Shown: piece after piece, positions 25,994-34,312 of the stretch
Position numbering within the stretch: the first letter of the stretch is position 1
How the letters are laid out: each line of letters begins with the position of its first letter
Origin: Microthrixaceae bacterium
GTDB taxonomy: Bacteria; Actinomycetota; Acidimicrobiia; Acidimicrobiales; Microtrichaceae
NCBI GenBank assembly: GCA_023957995.1
Contig: JAMLGK010000016.1
Span: 1-64,000, forward strand
DNA length: 64,000 bases
Reading direction: 5' to 3'
The notes under the pieces: generated by a model
What the model was told of the DNA's origin: nothing
The model's input: the letters and a program-made list of their open reading frames with translations, nothing else
The model's database searches: none
Made by a program: the position numbers and the translations under genes

Positions 25994-28178
25994 CGAGGTC
26001 CGCCTTGACGAACTCGGCCTTGATCGAGTCGAGATCGAGGGCCTGTTCGATGCGCGCCAGCTGTGCCGGGGTCCATGGCTCGGTGATGCCCACCCACTCG
26101 AGCTCCACGGGGGCTCGTTCGCCGTGCTCGTTGTCAGCTCCCGAATCCTCCTCGGCGGTCGTGGCCCGGGACCGGCGGACCGCCGCTAGGTATGCCAGTG
26201 CACCAGCCGCTGCCAGGAGCACGGCGAAGGGCCAGTTGGAGTACAGCCCAGCTATTCGCAGCGCATAGATGGCCGCCATCGAAACGGCCATCGCGGCCAA
26301 CACCACCGGATCGTTGCGCAGCGGGCTCACGGCGCGGGAGAACACCGGTACCGCGCCGCTCGGATGGCGGCCGAGACCTATGCCAGCCAGACCGGAGAAC
26401 ATCGAGTTGATCTTCGCGAACACAGGTCCCCACCCGGAGGTGAACGGCAGCACACCGAACAGCATCGATCCGGCGAACAGACCGCTCCCGACCAGTCCGG
26501 CGCCACCGACGACGACCACGATGAAGATGGGCAGTCCGTTCAGCAGACCGAACCGGGCCGGAGCCACCGATCCGAGCTGCATCGCATACAGGGCGCCGCC
26601 CAGACCGGCGATGCCCGCCGAGAAGGCGAACACACCGATCCGCGGCCACAGCAGGTTCAACCCGAATGTCGCGCAGGCTGCCTCGCTGTCGCGCATGGCC
26701 ACGAGCTGTCGACCGAATCGACTCCATCGCAACGCCGCGACCAGGAGGGCCACCAACGCGAAGGCGACCGCCGAGAGCATCATGAGCGACCCGGGGGTGT
26801 CGAAGTCGCGGCCGAACAGGCGGACCGGGTCCACGCTGACCGACCCGACCTCGAAGATGCTGATGTGCACCGGGCCGATGTCGAAGTCGGGCAGGTTGAA
26901 CATCCATCGGTCGAGCGCCACCGCGAACGCGGCCGTGGCGAGTGCCAGGTAGATGCCCGACAGGCGCATCACCGGCAGGGCGACCACGATTCCGACCAGG
27001 GCGGCGAACACGACCGCCAGCACCAGCCCGAGCGGTGATCCGCCGACGCCGTGGTGGGCCACGGCGATGGCGCCCACCGCCCCGAAGCTGAGCTGGGCGA
27101 GTGAGATCTGACCGGCGAAGCCGACCAGTGGAACCAGTGAGAGAGCGACGATCCCCAGCGAGAACACCGGGCCGTAGGAGATGAGGCTCACGGTGTCGAG
27201 AGTGGTGACCATCACGACGGCGACCACCACGACCGCTCCCGCCATCATGGCCATTCCCGAATGGGTGGGCGCAGGGAAGTACTCACGGATGTGAGTGCGG
27301 TCACGGAGCCGCGGGTTGGGCACGAGGAGCAGGGCCACGAACAGGATGATCACCGCCGCCGCTGGACGGAACGCGGCGAGGTAACGGTTGTCCCCGGGCA
27401 GGTAGCCAGCGAGGTATCCCTCGGTCAGACCGATCACGATGGCGCCCACGAAGGTCAGCGGGATCGACCGGAGACGACCGAAGATCGCCGCGGCGTATGC
27501 ATTGATGATCAGCAGGGAGAGCGAGCCGGCCTCGAGCGAGAGGGTCGGGGCGATGAGAACTCCACCCACCCCGGCGAGGAAGCCGCCCACCGCCCAACTG
27601 AGTCCCGCTATCCGGTTCGGACGGGCGCCGTTGAGCAAGGTCAGGGTGCCGTCGTCGACGTTCGCCCTCATCGACACGCCGATGCGGGTCCCGTGCAACA
27701 GCCAGCGCAGGCCCGCAGCGACTATCACCGCGACGAGGATCGTGATCCCCTGGTGGTAGGTGATCGTCGTCACGAACACGTCGATTCGCTTGCCCTCGAA
27801 GAACGTCCTGAACGGACGGCTGTTGCCCGGCTCCCAGACGATGTTCGCAACAGCGATCAGCCCCACCAGGAGGCTGATCGACACGACCAGTCGCGTGGCC
27901 TCGCTGGTACCCCGCAGTCCGCGCATTATCACGCGGTCGATCAGCAACCCGATCGCGGGCGCCAGCACCCCCAGCGCCAGGACGAGCGCCACCGGAGTGG
28001 GCATCCCCCAGGCGAAGCGGAACTGCCAGTACGAGAAGGCCACGAACATGCCGATCGCACCGTGCGCGAAGTTGAAGATGCCGGTGGTCGCGTACGTGAG
28101 GACGAGTCCGCTGGCGACGATCGCGTAGACGGCCGACAACGTCAGGCCGACAACGGTGAAGATCAGGAACTTGTCCAC
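25986..28178 (-). CDS. Fused LivH-LivM ABC permease
   Basis: 730 residues from GTG 28178, eight bases after the binding-protein gene; the longer upstream frame runs through that gene and is rejected. Residues ~1-290 are a LivH domain (GLVLTYATTGIFNFAHGAIGMF is its hallmark) and ~310-650 a LivM domain (GYGPVFSLGIVALSLVPLVGFAGQISLAQLSFG region, then LRDSEAACATFGLN). Normally these are separate genes; here one polypeptide supplies both halves of the channel, about 18 TM segments. The C-terminal ~70 residues are soluble and acidic. Substrate is more likely a hydrophobic acid than an amino acid, judged by the operon. Confidence 0.9.
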   Translation of the reverse strand: MDKFLIFTVVGLTLSAVYAIVASGLVLTYATTGIFNFAHGAIGMFVAFSYWQFRFAWGMPTPVALVLALGVLAPAIGLLIDRVIMRGLRGTSEATRLVVSISLLVGLIAVANIVWEPGNSRPFRTFFEGKRIDVFVTTITYHQGITILVAVIVAAGLRWLLHGTRIGVSMRANVDDGTLTLLNGARPNRIAGLSWAVGGFLAGVGGVLIAPTLSLEAGSLSLLIINAYAAAIFGRLRSIPLTFVGAIVIGLTEGYLAGYLPGDNRYLAAFRPAAAVIILFVALLLVPNPRLRDRTHIREYFPAPTHSGMAMMAGAVVVVAVVMVTTLDTVSLISYGPVFSLGIVALSLVPLVGFAGQISLAQLSFGAVGAIAVAHHGVGGSPLGLVLAVVFAALVGIVVALPVMRLSGIYLALATAAFAVALDRWMFNLPDFDIGPVHISIFEVGSVSVDPVRLFGRDFDTPGSLMMLSAVAFALVALLVAALRWSRFGRQLVAMRDSEAACATFGLNLLWPRIGVFAFSAGIAGLGGALYAMQLGSVAPARFGLLNGLPIFIVVVVGGAGLVGSGLFAGSMLFGVLPFTSGWGPVFAKINSMFSGLAGIGLGRHPSGAVPVFSRAVSPLRNDPVVLAAMAVSMAAIYALRIAGLYSNWPFAVLLAAAGALAYLAAVRRSRATTAEEDSGADNEHGERAPVELEWVGITEPWTPAQLARIEQALDLDSIKAEFVKADLDA

Positions 28179-28186
28179 GGCACCAA

Positions 28187-29644
28187 CTACTGCAGGTCGT
28201 CCTCGGACAGACCGAGCGATTCGAGCGTGACGCCTTCGCCGTAGTCGCCGTCGACGCCGACCACGTTGTCCTCGCTGCATTCGAAGAGTCCGTCGTTCGG
28301 CTCGAAGTCGTCGGGCACCTCGAAGCCGTCCGGTGTGGCGTGCACGACGATCGTGCAGCGCGTGAGCTGGTTGGTCGCGGGGTGGGTCCGTGCGTGCAAC
28401 CCGCCGCCGGTCCACTCGTTGACCTTCTTGGCCTCGTCGTACACGCAGGCCCGGGTGACCTCGGATCCGCAGGCCTTCACCGCCTGGGCGAACAGGAGCC
28501 AGGCCGAGAACGAGTTGTAGCCCAGCCCTGCCATGGACTTGCCGTCCGGCAGGTACTCCGCGAAGAGATCCAGGTACTGCTGGGTGGCGGGATTCTCATC
28601 TGCCAGGAACGGCGGGACGACGGTGGCAGCCAGGTACACGCTGTCGACGGCGTCGCCACCGATCTCGATGAAGCGCTCGTCCATCGCGTTCGACCCCGCC
28701 AGGGTCCAGTCGAGCTCGTAGTCGATGTCGGTGATCGCCTGCAGGAGGGCAGCCAGGTTCTCCGGTTCGCCGCTGTAGACGAGTCCCTGCACGCCTGCGC
28801 TCTTGAGTGCCTGGGCGAACGGCGTCCAACTCGACTCCCCCAGAGGGTTGTACTGGGCCTGGTAGACGGTGTTCCACCCGAGCTCCGCAGCACCGTCCTG
28901 GAGCTGGGCATCGATGAAGACCGTCGAGGGAATCGTGCCGGTCAGGAAGCCGACGTTCTCTGTCGAACCGGGAAAGGTCTTCTCGAGGTAGTTCATCGCT
29001 CCGACCTGCAGCTCATCGAGCGATGCCGGGATCGGATTCACGATCAGGTCTGATCCCCGCGACTGGGGTGATACCTGGTACGCCGGGATCTCGGGGAGCA
29101 GGCAGGAGACCCGCTCCACCTGTCCGGTGTCGTCGAAGACGCCTCCCCCTCCGACGAGCATGAAGTCCTCCTCGCAGGCCTCGGTGATGCGCTGCTTGTA
29201 CTCGCTGAGCTTGGCGTCGCGCTCCACGTTGGTGATCTTGCGACCGTTGATGCCGCCTGCGGCGTTGCACCACTCGGTGAACACCGTGCTCGCATCGAAG
29301 AGCTCCTGGTTGAGTCCGGGCCGGCCGGCGTTCTCAGGATCCGAGATGGTCCCCACCACGATCTCGTCGTCGGTCACGCCCTGGGCGGTCGCGCCGGACG
29401 CGTCCCCCGGTCCACAGACATCGGTCAGGTCCCCGAAGTCTCCGGGACCGGCGTCTGATTGACCACCGGAACCACTGGAATCGTCCCCGCCCGCAGGAGC
29501 CGACGTCTCGGACGAACCGGCCTCGACATCGTCGCTCGATCGCGTACACGCTCCCGCCACCAACACCGAAGCGGCGAGTACCGCCACCGCGATGCGGCGT
29601 TTGGACGTACGCGAAAACTTGGATTCATCCGAATGCAGCAACAC
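28187..29644 (-). CDS. ABC transporter substrate-binding lipoprotein (Peripla_BP_6 type)
   Basis: 485 residues, GTG start with a G-run eight bases upstream. A signal peptide (SKRRIAVAVLAASVLVAGAC) ends in the lipidated Cys, followed by a Ser/Gly-rich linker to ~85. The mature part begins VTDDEIVVGTISD, typical of leucine/amide-type binding proteins, and contains six or more Cys that may form disulfides outside the membrane. It captures the substrate for the fused permease. As first gene of the eight-gene unit it has the operon promoter, where two KstR-type boxes occur. Confidence 0.9.
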   Translation of the reverse strand: MLLHSDESKFSRTSKRRIAVAVLAASVLVAGACTRSSDDVEAGSSETSAPAGGDDSSGSGGQSDAGPGDFGDLTDVCGPGDASGATAQGVTDDEIVVGTISDPENAGRPGLNQELFDASTVFTEWCNAAGGINGRKITNVERDAKLSEYKQRITEACEEDFMLVGGGGVFDDTGQVERVSCLLPEIPAYQVSPQSRGSDLIVNPIPASLDELQVGAMNYLEKTFPGSTENVGFLTGTIPSTVFIDAQLQDGAAELGWNTVYQAQYNPLGESSWTPFAQALKSAGVQGLVYSGEPENLAALLQAITDIDYELDWTLAGSNAMDERFIEIGGDAVDSVYLAATVVPPFLADENPATQQYLDLFAEYLPDGKSMAGLGYNSFSAWLLFAQAVKACGSEVTRACVYDEAKKVNEWTGGGLHARTHPATNQLTRCTIVVHATPDGFEVPDDFEPNDGLFECSEDNVVGVDGDYGEGVTLESLGLSEDDLQ

Positions 29645-29676
29645 TTTGGAACCCCCCGGAGTCGATGCTGGTGATC

Positions 29677-29682
29677 ACCATA
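29677..29682 (-). promoter_or_regulatory. Candidate -10 element of the ABC operon
   Basis: TATGGT on the minus strand, about 33 bp before the GTG start and about 20 bp downstream of the first operator box. It is a reasonable sigma70-type -10 hexamer, placing the box over the -35 region where a repressor would block polymerase. Prediction by eye. Confidence 0.35.
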
Positions 29683-29701
29683 CGCCAGATCCTGCACGCG
29701 C

Positions 29702-29715
29702 GAGAACACGTTCTC
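29702..29715. promoter_or_regulatory. KstR-type operator upstream of the ABC operon (proximal)
   Basis: GAGAACACGTTCTC, 6-2-6 inverted repeat, with the same AGAACACGTTCT core as the site at the KstR-like gene. It is 58-71 bp upstream of the binding-protein start. Confidence 0.65.
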
Positions 29716-29810
29716 TCGAAATCGCGCCAATTTCTTCCGGCGGTCAACCAGATGCTCTGCATGGCCCGCTCATGGCAGGCGTACGGGACTTCAAGGCCCG
29801 CTGGCTACGT

Positions 29811-29834
29811 GACGCGAGAACGCGTTCTCGCGTC
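29811..29834. promoter_or_regulatory. 24-bp perfect palindrome with KstR-type core (distal)
   Basis: Perfectly self-complementary over 24 bp; the central 14 bases are GAGAACGCGTTCTC (29816-29829). It lies 108 bp from the proximal box. It could be a second repressor site or a loop-forming partner. It follows the P450 stop (minus strand), so it could also act in termination, although there is no T-tract. Confidence 0.6.
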
Positions 29835-29918
29835 AAAAGGGAGCCACCGACCGCTGGTCGATGGGCCCGGTCGATGGGCCAGAACCGGGTGCACACGACC
29901 CCGGCCGGCACATAGGAC

Positions 29919-31157
29919 CTACCGCACGTCGTAGGTGATCTGCATCTCCTTGATGCCGTTGATCAGGTTCGAGTGCAGACGCCGCGGGGGTGCGGCCAAC
30001 TCGATGTTCTCGATGGTGGCGAGCAGTTCGGTGAACAACAGGCGCAGGGAGAGCCGGGCGAGGTTCGCTCCGAGGCAGAAGTGCTCGCCGATTCCGAAGG
30101 AGAGCTGCGGGTTCGGCGAGCGGTCGATGTCGAAGGTGTGGGGGTGGTCGAATACCGAAGGATCGCGGTTCGCCCCGGCGTACCACATCAGCACCTTGTC
30201 GCCCTTCGCGATCTTCTGGCCTCCGACCTCGACGTCGGCGGTGGCCGTTCGACGGAAGTGATGGATCGGCGGTTGCCAACGCAGTATCTCCTCGACCGCC
30301 AACGGAATGAGATCCGGATCCGCGACCAGCCGATCGAGTGAGTCCCGGTGCTCCAGCAACGCGAGCAGGCCGTGGGACGTCGCAGTGCGGGTCGTCTCGT
30401 TGCCGGCGACGATCAGGAACATGAAGAACAACGTGTACTCCATGTCGTTCAGCTTGCGACCGTCCACCTCCGCCTCGAGCAGCATGCTGGTCAGGCTGTC
30501 GGAAGGGTTCGCCCGCTCGCGGGCCGCCATCTCTGTCGCATACCCGAAGAGCTCCGCCGAGCCTTCCAAGGAGGTCTCGGGAGTCGGAGCTATCTCGGGA
30601 TCCTGATCGTCGATGAGCGCGTGGCTCAGCTCGTAGAGCCGCTGGCGGTCCTCGGGAGGCACGCCCATCAGCTCACTGATCGACCACATCGGGATGCGTG
30701 CCGCGACATCTGTGACGAACTCGCAGCGTGTGCCCTCGCGCAGTTCCCCGACCACTCTGGCCGTCTCGAGCTGGAGCGACTCGGCGAGGCGCGAGATCAT
30801 CCTGGGGGTGAACGCCTTGGCCACGATGTTGCGGAACTCACGGTGCTCCGGAGGGTCCATGCCGATGATCACCATGCGGACCTGATCCAGCCCGTCGTCA
30901 GGTGGATCCAGCCGCAGTGGTCCGCCGACCCAGCTCGAGAACTCCTTGGGCGAGGTCGAGACCTGCTTCACGTCCTCGTGACGCGTCAGTGCCCAGAAGC
31001 CCGGGCCGTCGGACTCCTCGTGCCAGTGCACGGGACTCTCACTGCGCAACTGGTCGAGCCATGCATGCGGTGCAGCCTGCTCCCATACCGATGCGTCGGT
31101 GAGGTCGATGTCCTCGAGGGCGGTACGGGTGCCCTGCGACGTGATCTGATCGGTCAT
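29919..31157 (-). CDS. Cytochrome P450 monooxygenase (CYP125/142-like)
   Basis: 412 residues, soluble bacterial class. The I-helix AGNETT (251-256), ExxR (Glu290-Arg293) and heme loop FGIGEHFCLG with Cys361 are intact. Overall pattern (HREFRNIVAKAFTPRMI, FGIGEHFCLGANLAR) resembles actinobacterial P450s that hydroxylate steroid side chains or fatty acids. It needs ferredoxin and a reductase; no dedicated pair sits beside it. The ATG overlaps the stop of the SRPBCC gene. A KstR-like system next door fits oxidation of a sterol- or terpenoid-like substrate, but specificity cannot be read from sequence. Confidence 0.93.
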   Translation of the reverse strand: MTDQITSQGTRTALEDIDLTDASVWEQAAPHAWLDQLRSESPVHWHEESDGPGFWALTRHEDVKQVSTSPKEFSSWVGGPLRLDPPDDGLDQVRMVIIGMDPPEHREFRNIVAKAFTPRMISRLAESLQLETARVVGELREGTRCEFVTDVAARIPMWSISELMGVPPEDRQRLYELSHALIDDQDPEIAPTPETSLEGSAELFGYATEMAARERANPSDSLTSMLLEAEVDGRKLNDMEYTLFFMFLIVAGNETTRTATSHGLLALLEHRDSLDRLVADPDLIPLAVEEILRWQPPIHHFRRTATADVEVGGQKIAKGDKVLMWYAGANRDPSVFDHPHTFDIDRSPNPQLSFGIGEHFCLGANLARLSLRLLFTELLATIENIELAAPPRRLHSNLINGIKEMQITYDVR

Positions 31158-31669
31158 GACTTCACCTCTGCGAGAGTCGGGTTGGACTCGACCAGCTTGC
31201 GGAACCGGCCGAGCATGTGATTGACCATGAACGACATGACCCGACCGCTGACCTTGGCCCCGATACCGGAACCGTCACGCGCCGTCTTCATGGCCATGGT
31301 CCACTCGATGCGGCAACGCCCCGGCGAGAGCTCGGTCACCTGGTAGTCCTCGGCAAACGCCTGGACACCGTCCTTGGAGACCTCGTTGAAGCGGAACGCC
31401 ATACGCCGGCCGTGCTCGTAGGCGATGAACTCCTCGTATCCGATCAGCCCACCCCTCATGTGGACCGTCCGGGTGGAGCCGACCTCGATCGGGAAGCCGG
31501 AGGTCCAGTCCACCCCGGTGATCGGCATCGCCCACTTCACCCAGGAATCGGCGTCGAGCAGAACCGCGAAGATCTGCTCGGGCGTTGCGGCTATCTCCTT
31601 GGTGGCTCTGTGACAGGTCGGGGCGGTGTCGAAGAACTCGAGCCCCACCTTCTCGCAGTCGAATTTCAT
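31154..31669 (-). CDS. SRPBCC-fold (polyketide cyclase/START-like) protein
   Basis: 171 residues from ATG 31669, with AGGGAG upstream. RATKEIAATPEQIFAVLLDADSW is the standard SRPBCC opening, and the helix at the C-terminus follows FMVNHMLGRFRKLV. The helix-grip fold binds hydrophobic ligands in a central cavity. It overlaps both the TetR upstream (ATGA) and the P450 downstream (ATGA), so it probably carries or conditions the P450 substrate. Confidence 0.85.
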   Translation of the reverse strand: MKFDCEKVGLEFFDTAPTCHRATKEIAATPEQIFAVLLDADSWVKWAMPITGVDWTSGFPIEVGSTRTVHMRGGLIGYEEFIAYEHGRRMAFRFNEVSKDGVQAFAEDYQVTELSPGRCRIEWTMAMKTARDGSGIGAKVSGRVMSFMVNHMLGRFRKLVESNPTLAEVKS

Positions 31670-32259
31670 GTATGGCTCCCTTGTAGGACCGGTTCGGACA
31701 CGAGCAACGGGACCAGGAACGAGTCGATCATCGCCCGTTCCACCTCCTCGTTCTCGGCGGGCATGGCCAGGAACGACACGATGCAGCGCAACAGCCATGC
31801 ACCGCGTCGCTCGATCTCTTCGTACTCCTGGGACTCGGGGTCGAGTTCGCCGACAAGGCCCTCGGTCATCGCCTGCAGCAGGTCGGAACTCTGGCTGACC
31901 GCGATCGGGACAGCCATGTTCTCGGGCTCGAACCACACCGACAGCAGTGGATCGGACCGCACCGCGGCTATGCCACCCATGATCCGGTCGGTGAGCGAGT
32001 CCGGAGCACCGGCATCGCGGGCCTCGGCCAGTCCCGCCGTGATCCGGAGCGTCGCACGGTGCACGAAGCCGAGATGAAGTGCCTCGCGGTTCGGGAAGTA
32101 CCGGTACAACGTGGCCCGCGAACAACCCGCCACCCGGGCGACGTCGATCATCGTCGCGTGGGCCACACCCACCTCGGCGAACGCCCGGCCAGCGGCGTCG
32201 AGCAGGTCGTCCACGGCGAGCTTCTCGTCGGAATGTGGATGCCAGCGGTCGTGAGACAC
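31666..32259 (-). CDS. TetR-family regulator of the P450 operon
   Basis: 197 residues, GTG start. HTH at about residues 15-60 (AFAEVGVAHATMIDVARVAGCSRATLYRYFPNREAL segment). It is the first gene of a TetR-SRPBCC-P450 operon and is divergent from an enoyl-CoA hydratase with only 20 bp between the start codons. A long inverted repeat covers both start codons, so one bound dimer could shut both genes. Confidence 0.88.
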   Translation of the reverse strand: MSHDRWHPHSDEKLAVDDLLDAAGRAFAEVGVAHATMIDVARVAGCSRATLYRYFPNREALHLGFVHRATLRITAGLAEARDAGAPDSLTDRIMGGIAAVRSDPLLSVWFEPENMAVPIAVSQSSDLLQAMTEGLVGELDPESQEYEEIERRGAWLLRCIVSFLAMPAENEEVERAMIDSFLVPLLVSEPVLQGSHT

Positions 32260-32280
32260 AATCGCTAGTATGCCTCACGA
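32249..32280. promoter_or_regulatory. Inverted repeat spanning both divergent start codons
   Basis: TCGTGAG (32249-32255) and CTCACGA (32274-32280) are perfect complements, and the match continues after one mismatch with CA/TG. The GTG of the TetR gene and the ATG of the hydratase gene lie in or beside the arms. Likely TetR operator; see the finding on leaderless transcripts. Confidence 0.6.
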
Positions 32281-33101
32281 TGAACTCCGGTGGCAACGAC
32301 CTCATCCTGATCGACAAACCCCGTCCGCACACGACCGTGATCCGACTCAACCGCCCTGAGCGGATGAACTCCATGTCGTTCGACCTGATGGTCCCGCTGC
32401 ACCGCACGCTCGAGGAGGTGAGTGAGGACAACGACACCACGTGCGTGATCCTCACCGGTGAGGGACGAGGGTTCTGCTCGGGCGCCGACACGAGCAACGA
32501 CGGGGGCGCTCCACCCAACATCGACGGCCTGAGCCTGAGTCGGATCGCGACCAAGGCGATGCAGGTGCTGGCCGACCTGGTGCCGACGATGCAACGGATG
32601 CCACAACCCGTGATCTGCGCCATCAACGGACCCGCCATCGGCGGGGGGATGTGCCTCACGCTGGGTGCAGACATTCGCCTCGCCGCTGAATCGGCCTACT
32701 TCCGGGCGGCCGGGATCAACAACGGACTGACCGCCACCGAACTCGGGCTCAGCTACCTGTTGCCGCGGGCGATCGGATCGACCAGGGCCTTCGAGATCAT
32801 GCTGTCGGGGCGCGACGTCAGCGCGCGGGAAGCCGCGGAGATCGGACTCGTCTCCAGGGCCGTACCCGATGCAGATCTGATGGACGAGGCACTCGACCTG
32901 GCGGACCAGATCAACGGTTGGAGCACCCAGGGCGTCGCCCTCACCAAGCGCACCATGTGGGCCGGTCTCGAGATGGGCAGCCTCCGGGCCGCCATCGAGA
33001 TGGAGAACCAGACCCAGCTGTTCGTGCGGCTGACCACCCAGAACTTCGAGGAGGCCGTCCGGGCACGCCGCGAGGACCGGCCACCCGAGTTCGGGGACTG
33101 A
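32280..33101 (+). CDS. Enoyl-CoA hydratase/isomerase family protein
   Basis: 273 residues from ATG 32280. Crotonase fold: TTVIRLNRPERMNSM, the oxyanion-hole segment GEGRGFCSGADT, and NGPAIGGGMCLTLGADIRLA. The catalytic region reads NNGLTATELGLSYLLPRAIG, whose Glu may supply the hydratase acid/base; the second Glu of classic hydratases is not obvious, so isomerase or hydrolase activity is possible. A beta-oxidation step on a ring-bearing or branched acyl-CoA is the contextual guess. Confidence 0.9.
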   Translation: MNSGGNDLILIDKPRPHTTVIRLNRPERMNSMSFDLMVPLHRTLEEVSEDNDTTCVILTGEGRGFCSGADTSNDGGAPPNIDGLSLSRIATKAMQVLADLVPTMQRMPQPVICAINGPAIGGGMCLTLGADIRLAAESAYFRAAGINNGLTATELGLSYLLPRAIGSTRAFEIMLSGRDVSAREAAEIGLVSRAVPDADLMDEALDLADQINGWSTQGVALTKRTMWAGLEMGSLRAAIEMENQTQLFVRLTTQNFEEAVRARREDRPPEFGD

Positions 33102-33195
33102 CAGACTCGGCGCCCGGGTAGCGACGACACGGGCGACCACCCCCGAAACACCGACCTGCCGAAGAGACGGCGTGCGCCGACAACCAGCGGAGAAA

Positions 33196-33732
33196 ATGGT
33201 GCGACTTCCACCACCTGACAGATCCACACTCGATGCCGAGGTCGACGACCTGTTGTCGCTCGCCACGGCACCCAGCGGTGACACCGCGGAGACCATCGCC
33301 GTGATGGCGCACTGTCCCGCACTCGTCAGACCCTTCCTGGAGTGGTCGATGGCACTGCACACCGAAGGTGTCCTGCCACCGCGACTTCACGAGATCATCG
33401 CCCTGCGCGTCGCCCACAACTGTGGGTCCGGCTACGAATGGGACGAACACGTCGGGTGGGCGACCCGGGCCGGCCTGACGGACTCCGAGATCGCCGCCGT
33501 GGCGGGCGATCCGCAGCAGTGGCCGCCGACCGAGGCGACCGTCATCGCTGCGGTCGACGAACTGCATGTGGAGCGCGATCTCACGGTGCCGACCCTGCAG
33601 GCGCTGCGCGACCGGATGGACGATCCGTGGGTCGTCGAGCTGATCCTCGTCGTCGGGCAGTACACGATGCTGTCGATGCTGTCCTCGGCTACCGGATCCG
33701 CGGCGCACCGATCCCGCCGAGCACGAAACTGA
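33196..33732 (+). CDS. Carboxymuconolactone decarboxylase-like (AhpD-fold) protein
   Basis: 178 residues from ATG 33196 (a GTG at 33172 would add eight). LHEIIALRVAHNCGSGYEWDEHVGWA is the CMD/AhpD helix pair; the second Cys of the AhpD CxxC is replaced (CGSGYEW...H), as in the non-peroxidase branch. Such proteins act as decarboxylases, dehydratase-like enzymes or redox scaffolds in aromatic catabolism. Its 3' end overlaps the convergent TetR gene by 44 bp. Confidence 0.82.
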   Translation: MVRLPPPDRSTLDAEVDDLLSLATAPSGDTAETIAVMAHCPALVRPFLEWSMALHTEGVLPPRLHEIIALRVAHNCGSGYEWDEHVGWATRAGLTDSEIAAVAGDPQQWPPTEATVIAAVDELHVERDLTVPTLQALRDRMDDPWVVELILVVGQYTMLSMLSSATGSAAHRSRRARN

Positions 33733-34312
33733 CCACGTTCTCGATGTCGCGGTCGCTCGGCTGACGATCCGCCCGCAGGTGCCGCGCCAACTCCGCGAAC
33801 ACGAGCGCGTAGACGGTCTCGGCCCAGGCACGCCGTGTGCCCAGCACATCGGCCAGTTGCGCCACTATCTGTTGTTCGGAGGCAGCCTGCTGCTCCGGGA
33901 ACCGAGCGTGGAGGCGTTCGACGTCCACGACGAAGGGCCGCGTGCGCCGGGCCGCATCGCCGTCACGCACCTGTGCCAGCACGCCACGCACCCACTCCGC
34001 CACCCGTTCGTCGGCGGCTGCCTCGTCGGTTCCCTCGACCGCGGCAGTGCGGTGGGCGAGGTAGTCGACCAACCTGGCGCGACCTTCGTCCAACATGACC
34101 AGCAGCAGCTCGTCCTTGCTCCGGAAGTGGCGGTAGAAGGTGGGGTTGGACAGGCCGGCCTCGGCGAGGATCTTCCGCACGGGAGGATCGAGGTGGCCGG
34201 TCTCGGCGGTCACCCGGTAGGCGGCGTCGATCAGCTGGCGCACCTCCGACGCATAGGCCTGGTGACGGTCCGCGAGCGCGCGATCGACCACCTGGTCCGC
34301 CAGCGAGCTCAC
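33689..34312 (-). CDS. TetR-family regulator
   Basis: 207 residues from GTG 34312, overlapping the nitroreductase stop (GTGA). HTH at about 20-65 with KILAEAGLSNPTFYRHFRSKDELLLVML. It is the third gene after an AMP-ligase and a nitroreductase, so it may regulate that operon from its end. Its own 3' end lies inside the convergent CMD-like gene. Confidence 0.87.
   Translation of the reverse strand: MSSLADQVVDRALADRHQAYASEVRQLIDAAYRVTAETGHLDPPVRKILAEAGLSNPTFYRHFRSKDELLLVMLDEGRARLVDYLAHRTAAVEGTDEAAADERVAEWVRGVLAQVRDGDAARRTRPFVVDVERLHARFPEQQAASEQQIVAQLADVLGTRRAWAETVYALVFAELARHLRADRQPSDRDIENVVSFVLGGIGAPRIR

Noticed and set aside
28179-28415. Longer LivHM start at 28415
   Set aside because: The added Arg-rich segment overlaps the binding-protein gene; GTG 28178 matches the start of a LivH domain.
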